From: an uncultured Haemophilus sp.
Lineage (GTDB): Bacteria > Pseudomonadota > Gammaproteobacteria > Enterobacterales > Pasteurellaceae
Assembly (NCBI GenBank): GCA_959600045.1
Contig: CAUGKJ010000012.1
Coordinates: 1-13,121, forward strand
Direction of reading: 5' to 3'
DNA length: 13,121 nucleotides
Positions within the stretch are counted from its first letter, which is position 1. Every line of letters starts with the position of its first letter. The notes under the pieces are model-generated. The model worked only from the letters and a program-made list of their open reading frames with translations, was not told where the DNA came from and ran no database searches. The position numbers were made by a program, and so were the translations under genes. Shown piece by piece: positions 6,613 through 13,121 of the stretch.

Positions 6613-6639
6613 AATGTAATAAAACCATATTTTATCTAA

Positions 6640-6661
6640 ATGCGTGATCTTCATCACAAAT
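6640..6661 (+). promoter_or_regulatory. CRP-like operator upstream of the second ABC importer
   Basis: The core CGTGA-N6-TCACA (6643-6658) matches TGTGA-N6-TCACA at 9 of 10 positions and is nearly symmetric (GTGAtcttcaTCAC). It lies 27 bases after slyX and about 99 bases before the ATPase start. A weak -35 (TTGAAA, 6685-6690) and -10 (TATGGT, 6707-6712) could place the start of transcription near 6719, putting the site centre about 68 bases upstream, a plausible activating distance. The promoter elements are tentative; the operator match is good. Confidence 0.65.
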
Positions 6662-6714
6662 TCATAAAAAATATTTTTATTTTATTGAAAAAATAACCAA
6701 GTGTTTTATGGTTA

Positions 6715-6741
6715 CCTCTATCGTTGTAAGCCAAATAGAGG
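6715..6741 (+). promoter_or_regulatory. Hairpin covering the ATPase ribosome-binding site
   Basis: CCTCTAT (6715-6721) is perfectly complementary to ATAGAGG (6735-6741), with a 13-base loop. The 3' arm contains the AGAGG Shine-Dalgarno sequence for ATG 6750, so the folded RNA would hide it. The 7-bp stem is modest in stability, and occurrence by chance is possible. Confidence 0.4.
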
Positions 6742-6749
6742 ATGTAAAA

Positions 6750-7820
6750 ATGGCAAAGTTAGAAATAAAAAATATTACAAAAAAATTTGGTGACTTTTAC
6801 GCAGCAAATAATATTACTTTTACCGCTGAAGAAGGCGAGTTTGTCACCTTATTAGGACCAAGTGGCTGTGGTAAAACCTCCTTATTAAAATTAATCGCTG
6901 GATTTCATGTGGCTGATGAAGGTGAAATCCTTATCGGAGGAAAAAATGTTAACCATGTTCCTCCAGAAAAACGCAATACAGCCATGTGTTTCCAATCTTA
7001 TGCCCTTTTCCCTCACCTCAACGTTTCTCACAATATTTGCTATGGTTTAAAGCAACGTAAAATTGATATTGAAGAACAAAAACAGCGTTTAGATCTCGCA
7101 TTGAAGCAAATGGATTTAGAATTTCATAAATTGAAATTACCCAATGAGCTTTCTGGAGGTCAACAACAGCGTGTCGCATTAGCCAGAGCCATGGTTACTC
7201 GTCCAGATGTGATTTTATTTGATGAACCACTTTCTAACTTAGATGCCAAATTACGCGAAAGTGTACGTTTTGAAATTAAGCAACTATCAAAACAATATAA
7301 TTTAACTAGTATTTATGTGACTCACGATCAGGCTGAAGCCCTAACTATGTCAGATAAAATCGTCGTGTTAAATAAGGGATCTATTGAGCAAATTGGCTCT
7401 CCTCAAGATATTTATCATCATCCTAAAAACCGCTTTGTGGCAGATTTTATTGGTATCGCCAATATCACGGAAGCCAATGTGAAAAACATCGGTGATAATC
7501 TGTATGCGGTGAGTTCTATTTTTGGTGATTTCACCGTATTTTCTGAGAAAAAACCGGAATCAGAACGAATTTATATTTGCTTTCGGCCGGAAGACATTGA
7601 ATTGTTACCAAACGCACAAACGGAAGCGGAAAACCAAATTACAGTAGATATCATCAACACCGCTTTTATGGGCAATATCACGGAAGTGCAAGGCATCATT
7701 AAACGTAATGATGAAGAGAAAAAATTACGTCTGCAACTAACAAAATGCCCGAATTTGAGCGATAAACTCACCTTTGCGATTCCCCGCCATGCGATTAAAT
7801 TCTTGGAGTCCGTAAAATGA
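6750..7820 (+). CDS. ABC importer ATP-binding protein, PotA/FbpC-like with TOBE-type domain
   Basis: A 356-residue ATPase of the class serving polyamine, iron, thiamine, sulfate and phosphonate importers. Visible motifs are Walker A GPSGCGKT at 36-43, Q82, LSGGQQQR at 134-141, Walker B VILFDEP at 154-160 and His192. Residues about 235-356 form the C-terminal regulatory domain, with FRPEDIELL at 278-286. ATG 6750 is chosen because AGAGGA (6737-6742) lies 7 bases upstream and MAKLEIKNITKKFG is the typical start; an in-frame ATG at 6708 would add 14 residues but has no ribosome site. The stop overlaps the first permease start (ATGA). The substrate is not determined by this subunit. Confidence 0.93.
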   Translation: MAKLEIKNITKKFGDFYAANNITFTAEEGEFVTLLGPSGCGKTSLLKLIAGFHVADEGEILIGGKNVNHVPPEKRNTAMCFQSYALFPHLNVSHNICYGLKQRKIDIEEQKQRLDLALKQMDLEFHKLKLPNELSGGQQQRVALARAMVTRPDVILFDEPLSNLDAKLRESVRFEIKQLSKQYNLTSIYVTHDQAEALTMSDKIVVLNKGSIEQIGSPQDIYHHPKNRFVADFIGIANITEANVKNIGDNLYAVSSIFGDFTVFSEKKPESERIYICFRPEDIELLPNAQTEAENQITVDIINTAFMGNITEVQGIIKRNDEEKKLRLQLTKCPNLSDKLTFAIPRHAIKFLESVK

Positions 7821-8686
7821 AAAGTCTCAAAAATGATGTAAAAGCATGGTTATTGCTATGCAGTGGTTTAGGTACGATCCTATTTTTAATGGGGTCTACA
7901 TTCTACATTGTCGTCTCTCAAAGCCTTGGTTTATACAGTATGGGCGGGGAAGAAAGTCAATTTAGTTTAGAGTATTGGCAAGCCGTATTAAATAGTCCTG
8001 TATTCCAAAATTCGTATATTTATTCCGTAAAAGTGTCTTTACTAGGGGCGATTTTATCCATCATCGTGGCTTATCCCATTGCCATGTGGTTGCGTAAAAA
8101 ATTACCAGCCAAGGTAACAATTATAACTATCTTGCGGGCGCCTATGTTGGTACCTGGATTGGTTGCCGCCTTTTTGTTCGTCAATATGATTTCTTACCAC
8201 GGCATTCTTAATGAGGTATTTGTTTATTTAGGCATTTGGGACGAACCGAAAACCTTACAAAATGATGAATTTGGTTGGGGGGTAGTGATTTTACAAATGT
8301 GGAAAAACATTCCCTTTGCTTTAATTCTTATTGGTGGCGCAGTTAATTCGTTGAAAACCGATTTATTAGATGCCGCTGCAAATTTAGGTTCGAGTCCTTG
8401 GCAACGTTTTCGTTATGTGATCTTCCCACTAACCTTAAGTGCGGTACAAGTTTCCTTTATTTTAATATTTATCGGCGCACTCGGTGATTTCGCCTTTTAT
8501 AGTATTGCAGGTCCTCGTAGTACCTATTCTTTAGCACGTTTAATGCAAATGTCTGCCTATGAATTTGAAGAATGGAATCAAAGTGCGGTCATGGCATTAA
8601 CTATTATGTTGACCTCTGCCTTCTTCACCATCCTTGTGTCATTATTGATTAAACCATTAGCTGTCAAACGTGGAGAAGTCAAATGA
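7817..8686 (+). CDS. ABC importer permease, PotB-like
   Basis: A 289-residue inner-membrane subunit, one half of the channel. Hydrophobic segments are seen near 12-36, 70-91, 107-125, 155-174, 207-229 and 258-280, fitting the six-helix fold. The EAA motif that contacts the ATPase is at about 184-205 (LDAAANLGSSPWQRF, then YVIFPL). The first four bases overlap the ATPase stop and the last four overlap the next permease, so the three are probably translationally coupled. Two uptake signals fall in its 3' half. Having two separate permease genes argues against the fused double permease of the YnjC and FbpB systems, although the binding protein recalls that group. Confidence 0.92.
   Translation: MKSLKNDVKAWLLLCSGLGTILFLMGSTFYIVVSQSLGLYSMGGEESQFSLEYWQAVLNSPVFQNSYIYSVKVSLLGAILSIIVAYPIAMWLRKKLPAKVTIITILRAPMLVPGLVAAFLFVNMISYHGILNEVFVYLGIWDEPKTLQNDEFGWGVVILQMWKNIPFALILIGGAVNSLKTDLLDAAANLGSSPWQRFRYVIFPLTLSAVQVSFILIFIGALGDFAFYSIAGPRSTYSLARLMQMSAYEFEEWNQSAVMALTIMLTSAFFTILVSLLIKPLAVKRGEVK
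8437..8445 (+). repeat. DNA uptake signal core inside the first permease gene
   Basis: Perfect AAGTGCGGT, encoding Ser-Ala-Val within a membrane helix (TLSAVQV). Same orientation as the copy 144 bases downstream. Confidence 0.9.
8581..8589 (+). repeat. Second DNA uptake signal core inside the first permease gene
   Basis: Perfect AAGTGCGGT, again encoding Ser-Ala-Val in the same reading phase (QSAVMA) as the copy at 8437. Confidence 0.9.
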
Positions 8687-9534
8687 GTAGTTCCATACAA
8701 ATCACAACGAAAAATGGTCGATTAATCGCACGTATTTCCTTAATTTTCTTTATTCTTGCTAATTTTATTTGGTTATTCTTACCCTTTTTAATGGCAGGTT
8801 TATGGTCATTGGTAGATCCCGCTAAACCGTGGAGTTATCCAGATATTTTCCCTCAATCATTATCTTTTGAGCGTTGGAAAATTGTATGGGAAACCACCTC
8901 TTTACCTGAAGCAATGTTTAATAGCTATACCATTGCGCCTACGGTTTCTCTGATCACTATTTTACTCTCTCTCCCAACAGCTTATGCATTTGGACGTATG
9001 GAGTTTAGAGGTAAAAAATTAGCAGAATTATTAACACTGATTCCATTGGTTATTCCAGGCATGATTATTGCCCTATTCTTTAGCCGTATGTTATTGGATT
9101 TAAATATTAATAATCCATTCATCGGCATTGTTATTGGGCATGTTGTACTCACGTTACCTTATGCTATTCGGATTTTATCCGCGGGCTTTTCTTCTGTACC
9201 GCAAGACCTCATTGATGCTAGCCGTGACTTAGGTGCATCTAAATTTACCGTTTTCAAAGACGTGTATATGCCGATGTTAAAACCCAGTTTTTTAGCATCA
9301 ATTATTTTCTGTTTAGTGAAAAGTATTGAAGAGTTTGCTATCGCTTTCGTTATCGGCTCACCAGACTTTATTACCGTGCCAACCATTTTATATTCTTTCC
9401 TCGGTTATTCTTTTATTCGTCCGAATGCGGCCGTTGTATCGATTATTTTGTTGGTACCAAACATTATTTTAATGATGATTATCGAAAAATTGTTGAAAGG
9501 GAATTATCTCTCTCAATCCACAGGAAAAGCATAA
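8683..9534 (+). CDS. ABC importer permease, PotC-like
   Basis: A 283-residue second channel subunit. Hydrophobic segments lie near 17-42, 83-103, 115-136, 143-162, 202-225 and 248-268. The EAA motif is at about 176-199 (LIDASRDLGASKFTVFKDVY, then MPML), with the canonical D-A-S/A-x-x-L-G core. The start overlaps the first permease by ATGA; the binding-protein gene follows after 19 bases with its own strong ribosome site, which often allows higher expression of the periplasmic receptor. The pairing of non-identical permeases is typical of polyamine, phosphonate and related importers. Confidence 0.92.
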   Translation: MSSSIQITTKNGRLIARISLIFFILANFIWLFLPFLMAGLWSLVDPAKPWSYPDIFPQSLSFERWKIVWETTSLPEAMFNSYTIAPTVSLITILLSLPTAYAFGRMEFRGKKLAELLTLIPLVIPGMIIALFFSRMLLDLNINNPFIGIVIGHVVLTLPYAIRILSAGFSSVPQDLIDASRDLGASKFTVFKDVYMPMLKPSFLASIIFCLVKSIEEFAIAFVIGSPDFITVPTILYSFLGYSFIRPNAAVVSIILLVPNIILMMIIEKLLKGNYLSQSTGKA

Positions 9535-9553
9535 TTTTCACAAGGAGCATCTT

Positions 9554-10645
9554 ATGCAAAAAAATATCCGTAAACTTCTATCTATTGGTCTTACCGCTGC
9601 CGCCTTGGCTGTCAGCACTTTCGCCTCGGCTTCCACAGACTTAAGTGGTAAATCTTGGAGTGAAATCGAAGAACTCGCTAAAAAAGAAGGGAAATTGACA
9701 GTTAGCGTTTGGTATTTGCAGCCGCAATTCCGTAATTTTGTCAAAGAATTTGAAAATCAATACGGTATTAAAGTCAAAGTACCTGAAGGCACCTTGGACG
9801 GTAATATCAATAAACTGATCGCTGAAAAAAATCTAGAAACAGGCAAAATGGACGTGGTTGTGTTAAATGCTGACCGTTTAGGCAACGTAGCAAAAAATGA
9901 CATTCTTGTAAAACTCAATAACTTACCAAATTTCGATAAATTAAATCACCACTTACAAGGTGTTGAATTAGGCAATATGGCTGTAGGTTACTGGGGTAAT
10001 CAAACCGGTCTAGCTTATGATCCTATGCGAATCAAAGAAGAGGAATTGCCACAATCTTGGGCAGATATGGAAAACTATATTGATAAAAATCCAAAAAAAT
10101 TCGGCTATTCAGATCCAAATGGTGGTAGCTCCGGTAATGCGTTTATTCAACGAGCTTTAGTGTACATCAATGGTGATTATGATTATCGTACCGATAAAAT
10201 CGATGAAGCACAGATTGCTAATTGGAAGAAAACCTGGGATTGGTTCAGCAGTAAAAAAGATGCACTAATCCGTACCGCTTCGAATGCTGATAGTCTAACC
10301 CGTTTAAACGATGGTGAGTTAGTAATTGTCTCCGCATGGCAAGATCACTTGTTCAGCCTGCAAAAACAAGGTGCAATTACTGACCGTTTAAAATTCTATG
10401 TACCAAAATTTGGTATGCCTGGTGGTGGTAATGTTGTAACCGTCGCAAAAAATGCACCGAACCCAGCCGCATCACTTGTTTTCGTGCATTGGATTACCTC
10501 ACCTGAAGTACAACAGAAATTAAACCAAGAATTCGGTGTTCGTCCACTAAATAGTGAATCTGGTTTGAAAGATACCATCTTCTTCTCAACACCATGGCGT
10601 AAAGCCGAAATGGAAGCCTTCACAAAAGAGGTTATTTCGAGATAA
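9554..10645 (+). CDS. Periplasmic substrate-binding protein of the second ABC importer, ligand unknown
   Basis: A 363-residue type II periplasmic receptor. A Sec signal peptide is clear: MQKNIRK, a hydrophobic stretch rich in Ala, and a cut after ASA at about residue 26; there is no lipobox. The mature start SGKSWSEIEELAKKEGKLTV resembles receptors of the iron, thiamine, phosphonate and YnjB groups. Further features are MDVVVLNADRLGNVAKND (lobe 1 edge), GNQTGLAYDPMRI (hinge strand) and ASLVFVHWITSPEVQQKLN near the C-terminus, a block common to this superfamily. I see no Tyr-Tyr ferric site. AGGAG lies 8 bases before ATG 9554. The ligand cannot be named from sequence alone; the CRP-like site upstream of the operon suggests a carbon or energy link, but only weakly. 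Confidence 0.9.
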   Translation: MQKNIRKLLSIGLTAAALAVSTFASASTDLSGKSWSEIEELAKKEGKLTVSVWYLQPQFRNFVKEFENQYGIKVKVPEGTLDGNINKLIAEKNLETGKMDVVVLNADRLGNVAKNDILVKLNNLPNFDKLNHHLQGVELGNMAVGYWGNQTGLAYDPMRIKEEELPQSWADMENYIDKNPKKFGYSDPNGGSSGNAFIQRALVYINGDYDYRTDKIDEAQIANWKKTWDWFSSKKDALIRTASNADSLTRLNDGELVIVSAWQDHLFSLQKQGAITDRLKFYVPKFGMPGGGNVVTVAKNAPNPAASLVFVHWITSPEVQQKLNQEFGVRPLNSESGLKDTIFFSTPWRKAEMEAFTKEVISR

Positions 10646-10649
10646 ATAA

Positions 10650-10675
10650 TAAACCGCACTTTAACGTGCGGTTTA
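10650..10675 (+). terminator. Uptake-signal terminator of the second ABC importer
   Basis: TAAACCGCAC (10650-10659) and GTGCGGTTTA (10666-10675) form a perfect 10-bp stem with a 6-base loop, followed by CTTTT. It begins 4 bases after the binding-protein stop. The left arm carries a complete uptake-signal core (10653-10661, minus strand); the right arm is GTGCGGT without the first AA. Confidence 0.88.
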
Positions 10676-10691
10676 CTTTTATAGGTTAGTA

Positions 10692-10700
10692 AAGTGCGGT
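10692..10700 (+). repeat. DNA uptake signal core between convergent transporters
   Basis: Perfect AAGTGCGGT followed by CAGTTTTA, just past the end of the symporter gene (10716). It could also pair with ACCGCACTT at 10653-10661, giving an alternative hairpin for the minus-strand transcript. Confidence 0.88.
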
Positions 10701-10715
10701 CAGTTTTAACCACAT

Positions 10716-12101
10716 TTACAACCAAACAAAATAAGTCATGCTGCCGATGATGGCGATACAGAATAGATTTAAAATCAGACCGACTTTCGCCATATCAAAT
10801 TGTTTCACATTTCCTGTTGCAAACACAATAGCATTTGGCGGTGTAGCGATTGGCAACATAAATGCACAACTTGCACCACAAGCGATAATTGCAGCTAAAG
10901 CGATAGGTGGTAAATTCATGGATTGTGCCACTGAAATCACAATTGGCATAATCAGTGCAGCACTGGCGGTATTCGATGTAAATTCCGTTAAGAAAATAAT
11001 AAATGCCGTTATGACAAAGCAAAGTACCCAAAGTGGTTTGGTTTGTACGAACTGAACAATACTATCCGCCATAATTTTACTGGCGCCAGAATCTTTCATC
11101 ACGATACTGAGTGTTAAACCACCACCAAATAAAACGAGTACGCCCCATTCAACACGTTCTTGAATTTCTTTCCAACTTGCGACACCTGAAACACAAATAA
11201 AGATCACAACGCATAGCGCAATCACCGTATCAAAGTTTTCGATTTTTTTCGGTAACTCAAGAAATGCACTAATCCATGGATTCAAGAGGGAACTGAAAAG
11301 CAACATAATCGCCATACCGATAAAGATCAGTAAGGTAATAATATTTTTTCGGTTAAAGCTGACTTTCTCAAGTGATGGATTAAATTCCACAGAAAAGTCT
11401 GGACGTAGAATTACCCATAAAGAAAAAATCATTGAAGGTACAAGCAATACCATCACCGGGAAACCGTAACCTAGCCATTCCGTGAAGGTCACTTGAATTT
11501 GAGATGCCAAAATCGCATTCGGCGCACTTCCCACCAAGGTACCAATACCACCGATACTGGCACTAAATGCCATGCCTAATAATACGAAGGCATACAACCG
11601 ATGATTTTTCTCTGCATTGATACCTTTTAGCATGCCCATAGTGAGCGGTAACATCATCGCCGCCACAGCGGTGTTGTTAATCCACATGGAAAGGAATGTA
11701 GTTGCAGTGAAAAGGTAGGTAATAGAAAGTTTTAAGTTTCCTTTGGCCAAACGAATAATGTAATTTGCAATAATCTTGTCTAGATTCTGAATTTGCAGTA
11801 CCGCAGCCACCACAAATCCCCCAAAGAACATATAAATAATTGGCGTGGAGAATGGCGCAAGGGCTTTTTGCGTATTAATCAAGCCTAATCCAATGGCCAC
11901 AACAGGCACCATAAGGGATGTTACGGTAATATTAAAGGCTTCCGTTAACCATAAAATCCCAATGAAAATCAGCAAGGCTAGCCCGCGATTCTCTTGAGCT
12001 GAAAACGGCAGTATTTTGATTAACACCAACATGAAGACAAAGTCTAAGGCAAGAATAATGAGACTTTTATATTTAGAGAGAAAGGTTTGTTGAGTTTGCA
12101 T
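10716..12101 (-). CDS. DASS-family anion/sodium symporter (dicarboxylate type)
   Basis: A 461-residue inner-membrane transporter of the divalent anion:Na+ symporter family (SLC13, INDY), which usually imports succinate, malate, fumarate or citrate with Na+. Two inverted-repeat substrate motifs are visible: SMWINNTA at 138-145 and TEFTSNTA at 372-379, with GTLVGSAPNAIL at 187-198 and ATPPNAIVFATG at 419-430 as the matching sodium-site loops. About eleven hydrophobic segments fit the fold. Length and sequence recall the uncharacterised H. influenzae transporter HI_0608. ATG 12101 is chosen for the AGGAG 7 bases upstream; a TTG two codons earlier is less likely. The first motif has Asn where the family normally has Ser (SNT). 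It is transcribed alone. Confidence 0.92.
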   Translation of the reverse strand: MQTQQTFLSKYKSLIILALDFVFMLVLIKILPFSAQENRGLALLIFIGILWLTEAFNITVTSLMVPVVAIGLGLINTQKALAPFSTPIIYMFFGGFVVAAVLQIQNLDKIIANYIIRLAKGNLKLSITYLFTATTFLSMWINNTAVAAMMLPLTMGMLKGINAEKNHRLYAFVLLGMAFSASIGGIGTLVGSAPNAILASQIQVTFTEWLGYGFPVMVLLVPSMIFSLWVILRPDFSVEFNPSLEKVSFNRKNIITLLIFIGMAIMLLFSSLLNPWISAFLELPKKIENFDTVIALCVVIFICVSGVASWKEIQERVEWGVLVLFGGGLTLSIVMKDSGASKIMADSIVQFVQTKPLWVLCFVITAFIIFLTEFTSNTASAALIMPIVISVAQSMNLPPIALAAIIACGASCAFMLPIATPPNAIVFATGNVKQFDMAKVGLILNLFCIAIIGSMTYFVWL

Positions 12102-12105
12102 ATAC

Positions 12106-12133
12106 AATCTCCTATAAAACGATAGGGGAGATT
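12106..12133 (-). promoter_or_regulatory. Hairpin covering the symporter ribosome-binding site
   Basis: On the minus-strand RNA, AATCTCCCCTAT (12133-12122) pairs with ATAGGAGATT (12115-12106): ten base pairs in two blocks of five around a 2-base bulge, with a 6-base loop CGTTTT. The 3' arm contains the whole Shine-Dalgarno AGGAG (12113-12109), and the start codon follows four bases after the stem. Folding would block ribosome entry. Confidence 0.5.
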
Positions 12134-12178
12134 ATTAATTAGCATTTAACCGAAAAAATTGAAACATATTTTTAACAA

Positions 12179-12200
12179 ATTTGTGACACGCTTCAAACTA
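12179..12200 (-). promoter_or_regulatory. Possible CRP-like site upstream of the symporter
   Basis: TGTGA-N6-TCAAA (12182-12197) matches the CRP core at 9 of 10 positions, about 88 bases before the symporter start. The flanks are not very symmetric. It lies between divergent genes and could act on either; control of a dicarboxylate carrier by CRP would be unsurprising. No convincing symporter promoter was identified. Confidence 0.35.
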
Positions 12201-12265
12201 TTTTTTCTAAATAATAAATTTCTTTTCTACAAATCGCCTCAAACGCATTTCTAGCTGATTTCGAG

Positions 12266-12271
12266 TATAAT
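12266..12271 (+). promoter_or_regulatory. -10 element for the right-edge gene
   Basis: A perfect TATAAT lies 37 bases before ATG 12309. No good -35 is found 16-18 bases upstream (ACGCAT region), so the promoter may need an activator or be weak. The 12102-12308 interval otherwise holds only the symporter leader and the possible CRP site. Confidence 0.45.
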
Positions 12272-12308
12272 TTTTAAAAACAAGAATTAAATGAGATGGA
12301 GAAGATAA

Positions 12309-13121
12309 ATGCACGAAAATAAGGGTGTAGCAATTCAGCTTTGTGATAAAGATTTCCTTAATAATTTTAACCCAGACTTCCTTGCTTTATACGATCTCAA
12401 TACTTGGGATAAATCCATGGGCTCACGGGATCGACTTAACCTCGTCAAAGAGGCCTCTGTCGATGCCATTCTTGTTGATAGTAGCCTATCCTACAATTCT
12501 GACAGCTTGCTTTGTTGGGGAGCCGCATTAAAAACTGGGGGGTATCTAATTTTAGAAGCTATTGAATATTGCCATCCACAAATACTGGCTGACAATTTAG
12601 AGATGATATTTGAGTACCAACCTATATCAGAGAAATCCCATGTTTGGTTTCTGCGTAAAAGAGCACTTGCTGACCAAGAAAGTCTTAAACAAAATCTCAG
12701 CTATCAATTGATCAATCATCCAATTACGGATTACCGAGTACAAAATGCACTTAACCAATTAGAGCAAAGCTATCCTTATGATGATTTAGCTGCCTATACT
12801 CGCACCCAAATTTATAATACACAAGAGTTGACCGACGCCGCTTTAAGCGCTTGGAATAATTATTTTTTTCGCGCTCCTAAAGCTAATATACATTATTTCA
12901 GCACGCTACAAAGATTAAGTGCGGGAGATTATCATCGAGGATTTTATCAACGAGAATTTATTCTCTACAATAAGCACTACTTGCGTAGTAGAATTCCTCC
13001 TTCCTTAGAAATATTAGATAAACAATGGAAAGGCGAACCTCTAATTGAGCAACGTTTGGTTGTATGGAGTGAATTTGGCTTAGGTGATGAAATTATGTTC
13101 TCGCAATTGGCTCACTATCTC
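12309..13121 (+). CDS. Probable TPR-linked glycosyltransferase-like protein (3' partial)
   Basis: An open frame of 271 codons with no stop before the window ends; GGAG (12298-12301) lies 7 bases before ATG 12309. Residues 244-271 (PLIEQRLVVWSEFGLGDEIM and on) match the conserved entry of the glycosyltransferase-9-like domain found after TPR repeats, usually W-x-G-x-x-L...LLVW-E-QGLGD-I-F. The preceding stretch (LSAGDYHRGFYQREF near 203-217, then W240-KG) fits the last TPR and linker of such proteins. Residues 52-84 (VDAILVDSSL, then LKTGGYLILEA) recall the late strands of a SAM methyltransferase, but the Gly-rich SAM motif I is absent. Codon use includes five ATA and three AGA in 271 codons, more than in neighbours. 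There is no perfect uptake signal, only AAGTGCGGG at 12917. The catalytic part lies outside the window, so the function is a family-level guess. Confidence 0.7.
   Translation, partial: MHENKGVAIQLCDKDFLNNFNPDFLALYDLNTWDKSMGSRDRLNLVKEASVDAILVDSSLSYNSDSLLCWGAALKTGGYLILEAIEYCHPQILADNLEMIFEYQPISEKSHVWFLRKRALADQESLKQNLSYQLINHPITDYRVQNALNQLEQSYPYDDLAAYTRTQIYNTQELTDAALSAWNNYFFRAPKANIHYFSTLQRLSAGDYHRGFYQREFILYNKHYLRSRIPPSLEILDKQWKGEPLIEQRLVVWSEFGLGDEIMFSQLAHYL

Noticed and set aside
6750..10645. Ferric iron importer of the FbpABC/AfuABC type
   Set aside because: Two separate permeases instead of a fused one, and no Tyr-Tyr ferric site visible in the receptor; CRP-like rather than Fur-like control upstream.
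10738..11055. 105-codon plus-strand frame under the symporter
   Set aside because: It lies wholly antisense to a strongly supported gene, has no ribosome site, and its translation follows the codon pattern of the symporter.
12343..12531. 62-codon plus-strand frame at the right edge
   Set aside because: It is an off-frame reading inside the long open gene that starts at 12309, which has a good ribosome site and runs to the window end.
1..13121. Phase-variable simple repeats, CRISPR arrays or mobile elements
   Set aside because: No tetranucleotide tracts, regularly spaced repeats, transposase frames or terminal inverted repeats were seen on either strand.

Overview
The window comes from a Pasteurellaceae genome of the Haemophilus type, with Haemophilus or Aggregatibacter the best guess. 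It is AT-rich and carries ten perfect copies of the 9-base DNA uptake signal core AAGTGCGGT (either strand), about one per 1.3 kb. That core belongs to the Haemophilus influenzae branch of the family rather than the Actinobacillus pleuropneumoniae branch. The block slyX / fkpA / yheO-tusD-tusC-tusB is a conserved gammaproteobacterial neighbourhood. No rRNA, tRNA, insertion sequence, CRISPR array or phage module was seen.

Layout. Positions 1-2253 (+) hold a polar amino-acid ABC importer: permease (5' end cut off by the window), ATPase and lipoprotein binding protein, closed by a strong hairpin at 2264-2300. Positions 2308-2706 (-) hold a T4 endonuclease V-like pyrimidine-dimer glycosylase, divergent from a YeaK-type aminoacyl-tRNA deacylase at 2865-3353 (+). 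A small four-helix membrane protein follows at 3421-3822 (+) and overlaps tail-to-tail with the minus-strand sulfur-relay operon yheO-tusDCB (3817-5514). Upstream of that lie fkpA (-) and the divergent slyX (+). Positions 6750-10645 (+) hold a second, compact ABC importer (ATPase, two permeases, periplasmic binding protein) of unknown substrate, preceded by a good CRP-like site. It converges on a DASS-family anion/Na+ symporter (10716-12101, -). At the right edge a plus-strand gene opens at 12309 and runs off the window; its visible 271 residues resemble the junction region of TPR-linked glycosyltransferases.

Functional picture. This is mostly nutrient import (amino acids, an unidentified solute, dicarboxylates), envelope protein folding (FkpA), tRNA quality control and thiolation (YeaK-like, TusBCD), and UV-damage repair. 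The least ordinary items are the phage-type DNA glycosylase, two transporter leaders whose Shine-Dalgarno sequences lie inside predicted hairpins, an inverted pair of uptake signals inside the tusB coding region, and the truncated glycosyltransferase-like gene. No clearly new multi-gene system is visible. The right edge, where the interesting gene is cut off, is the place most worth extending.
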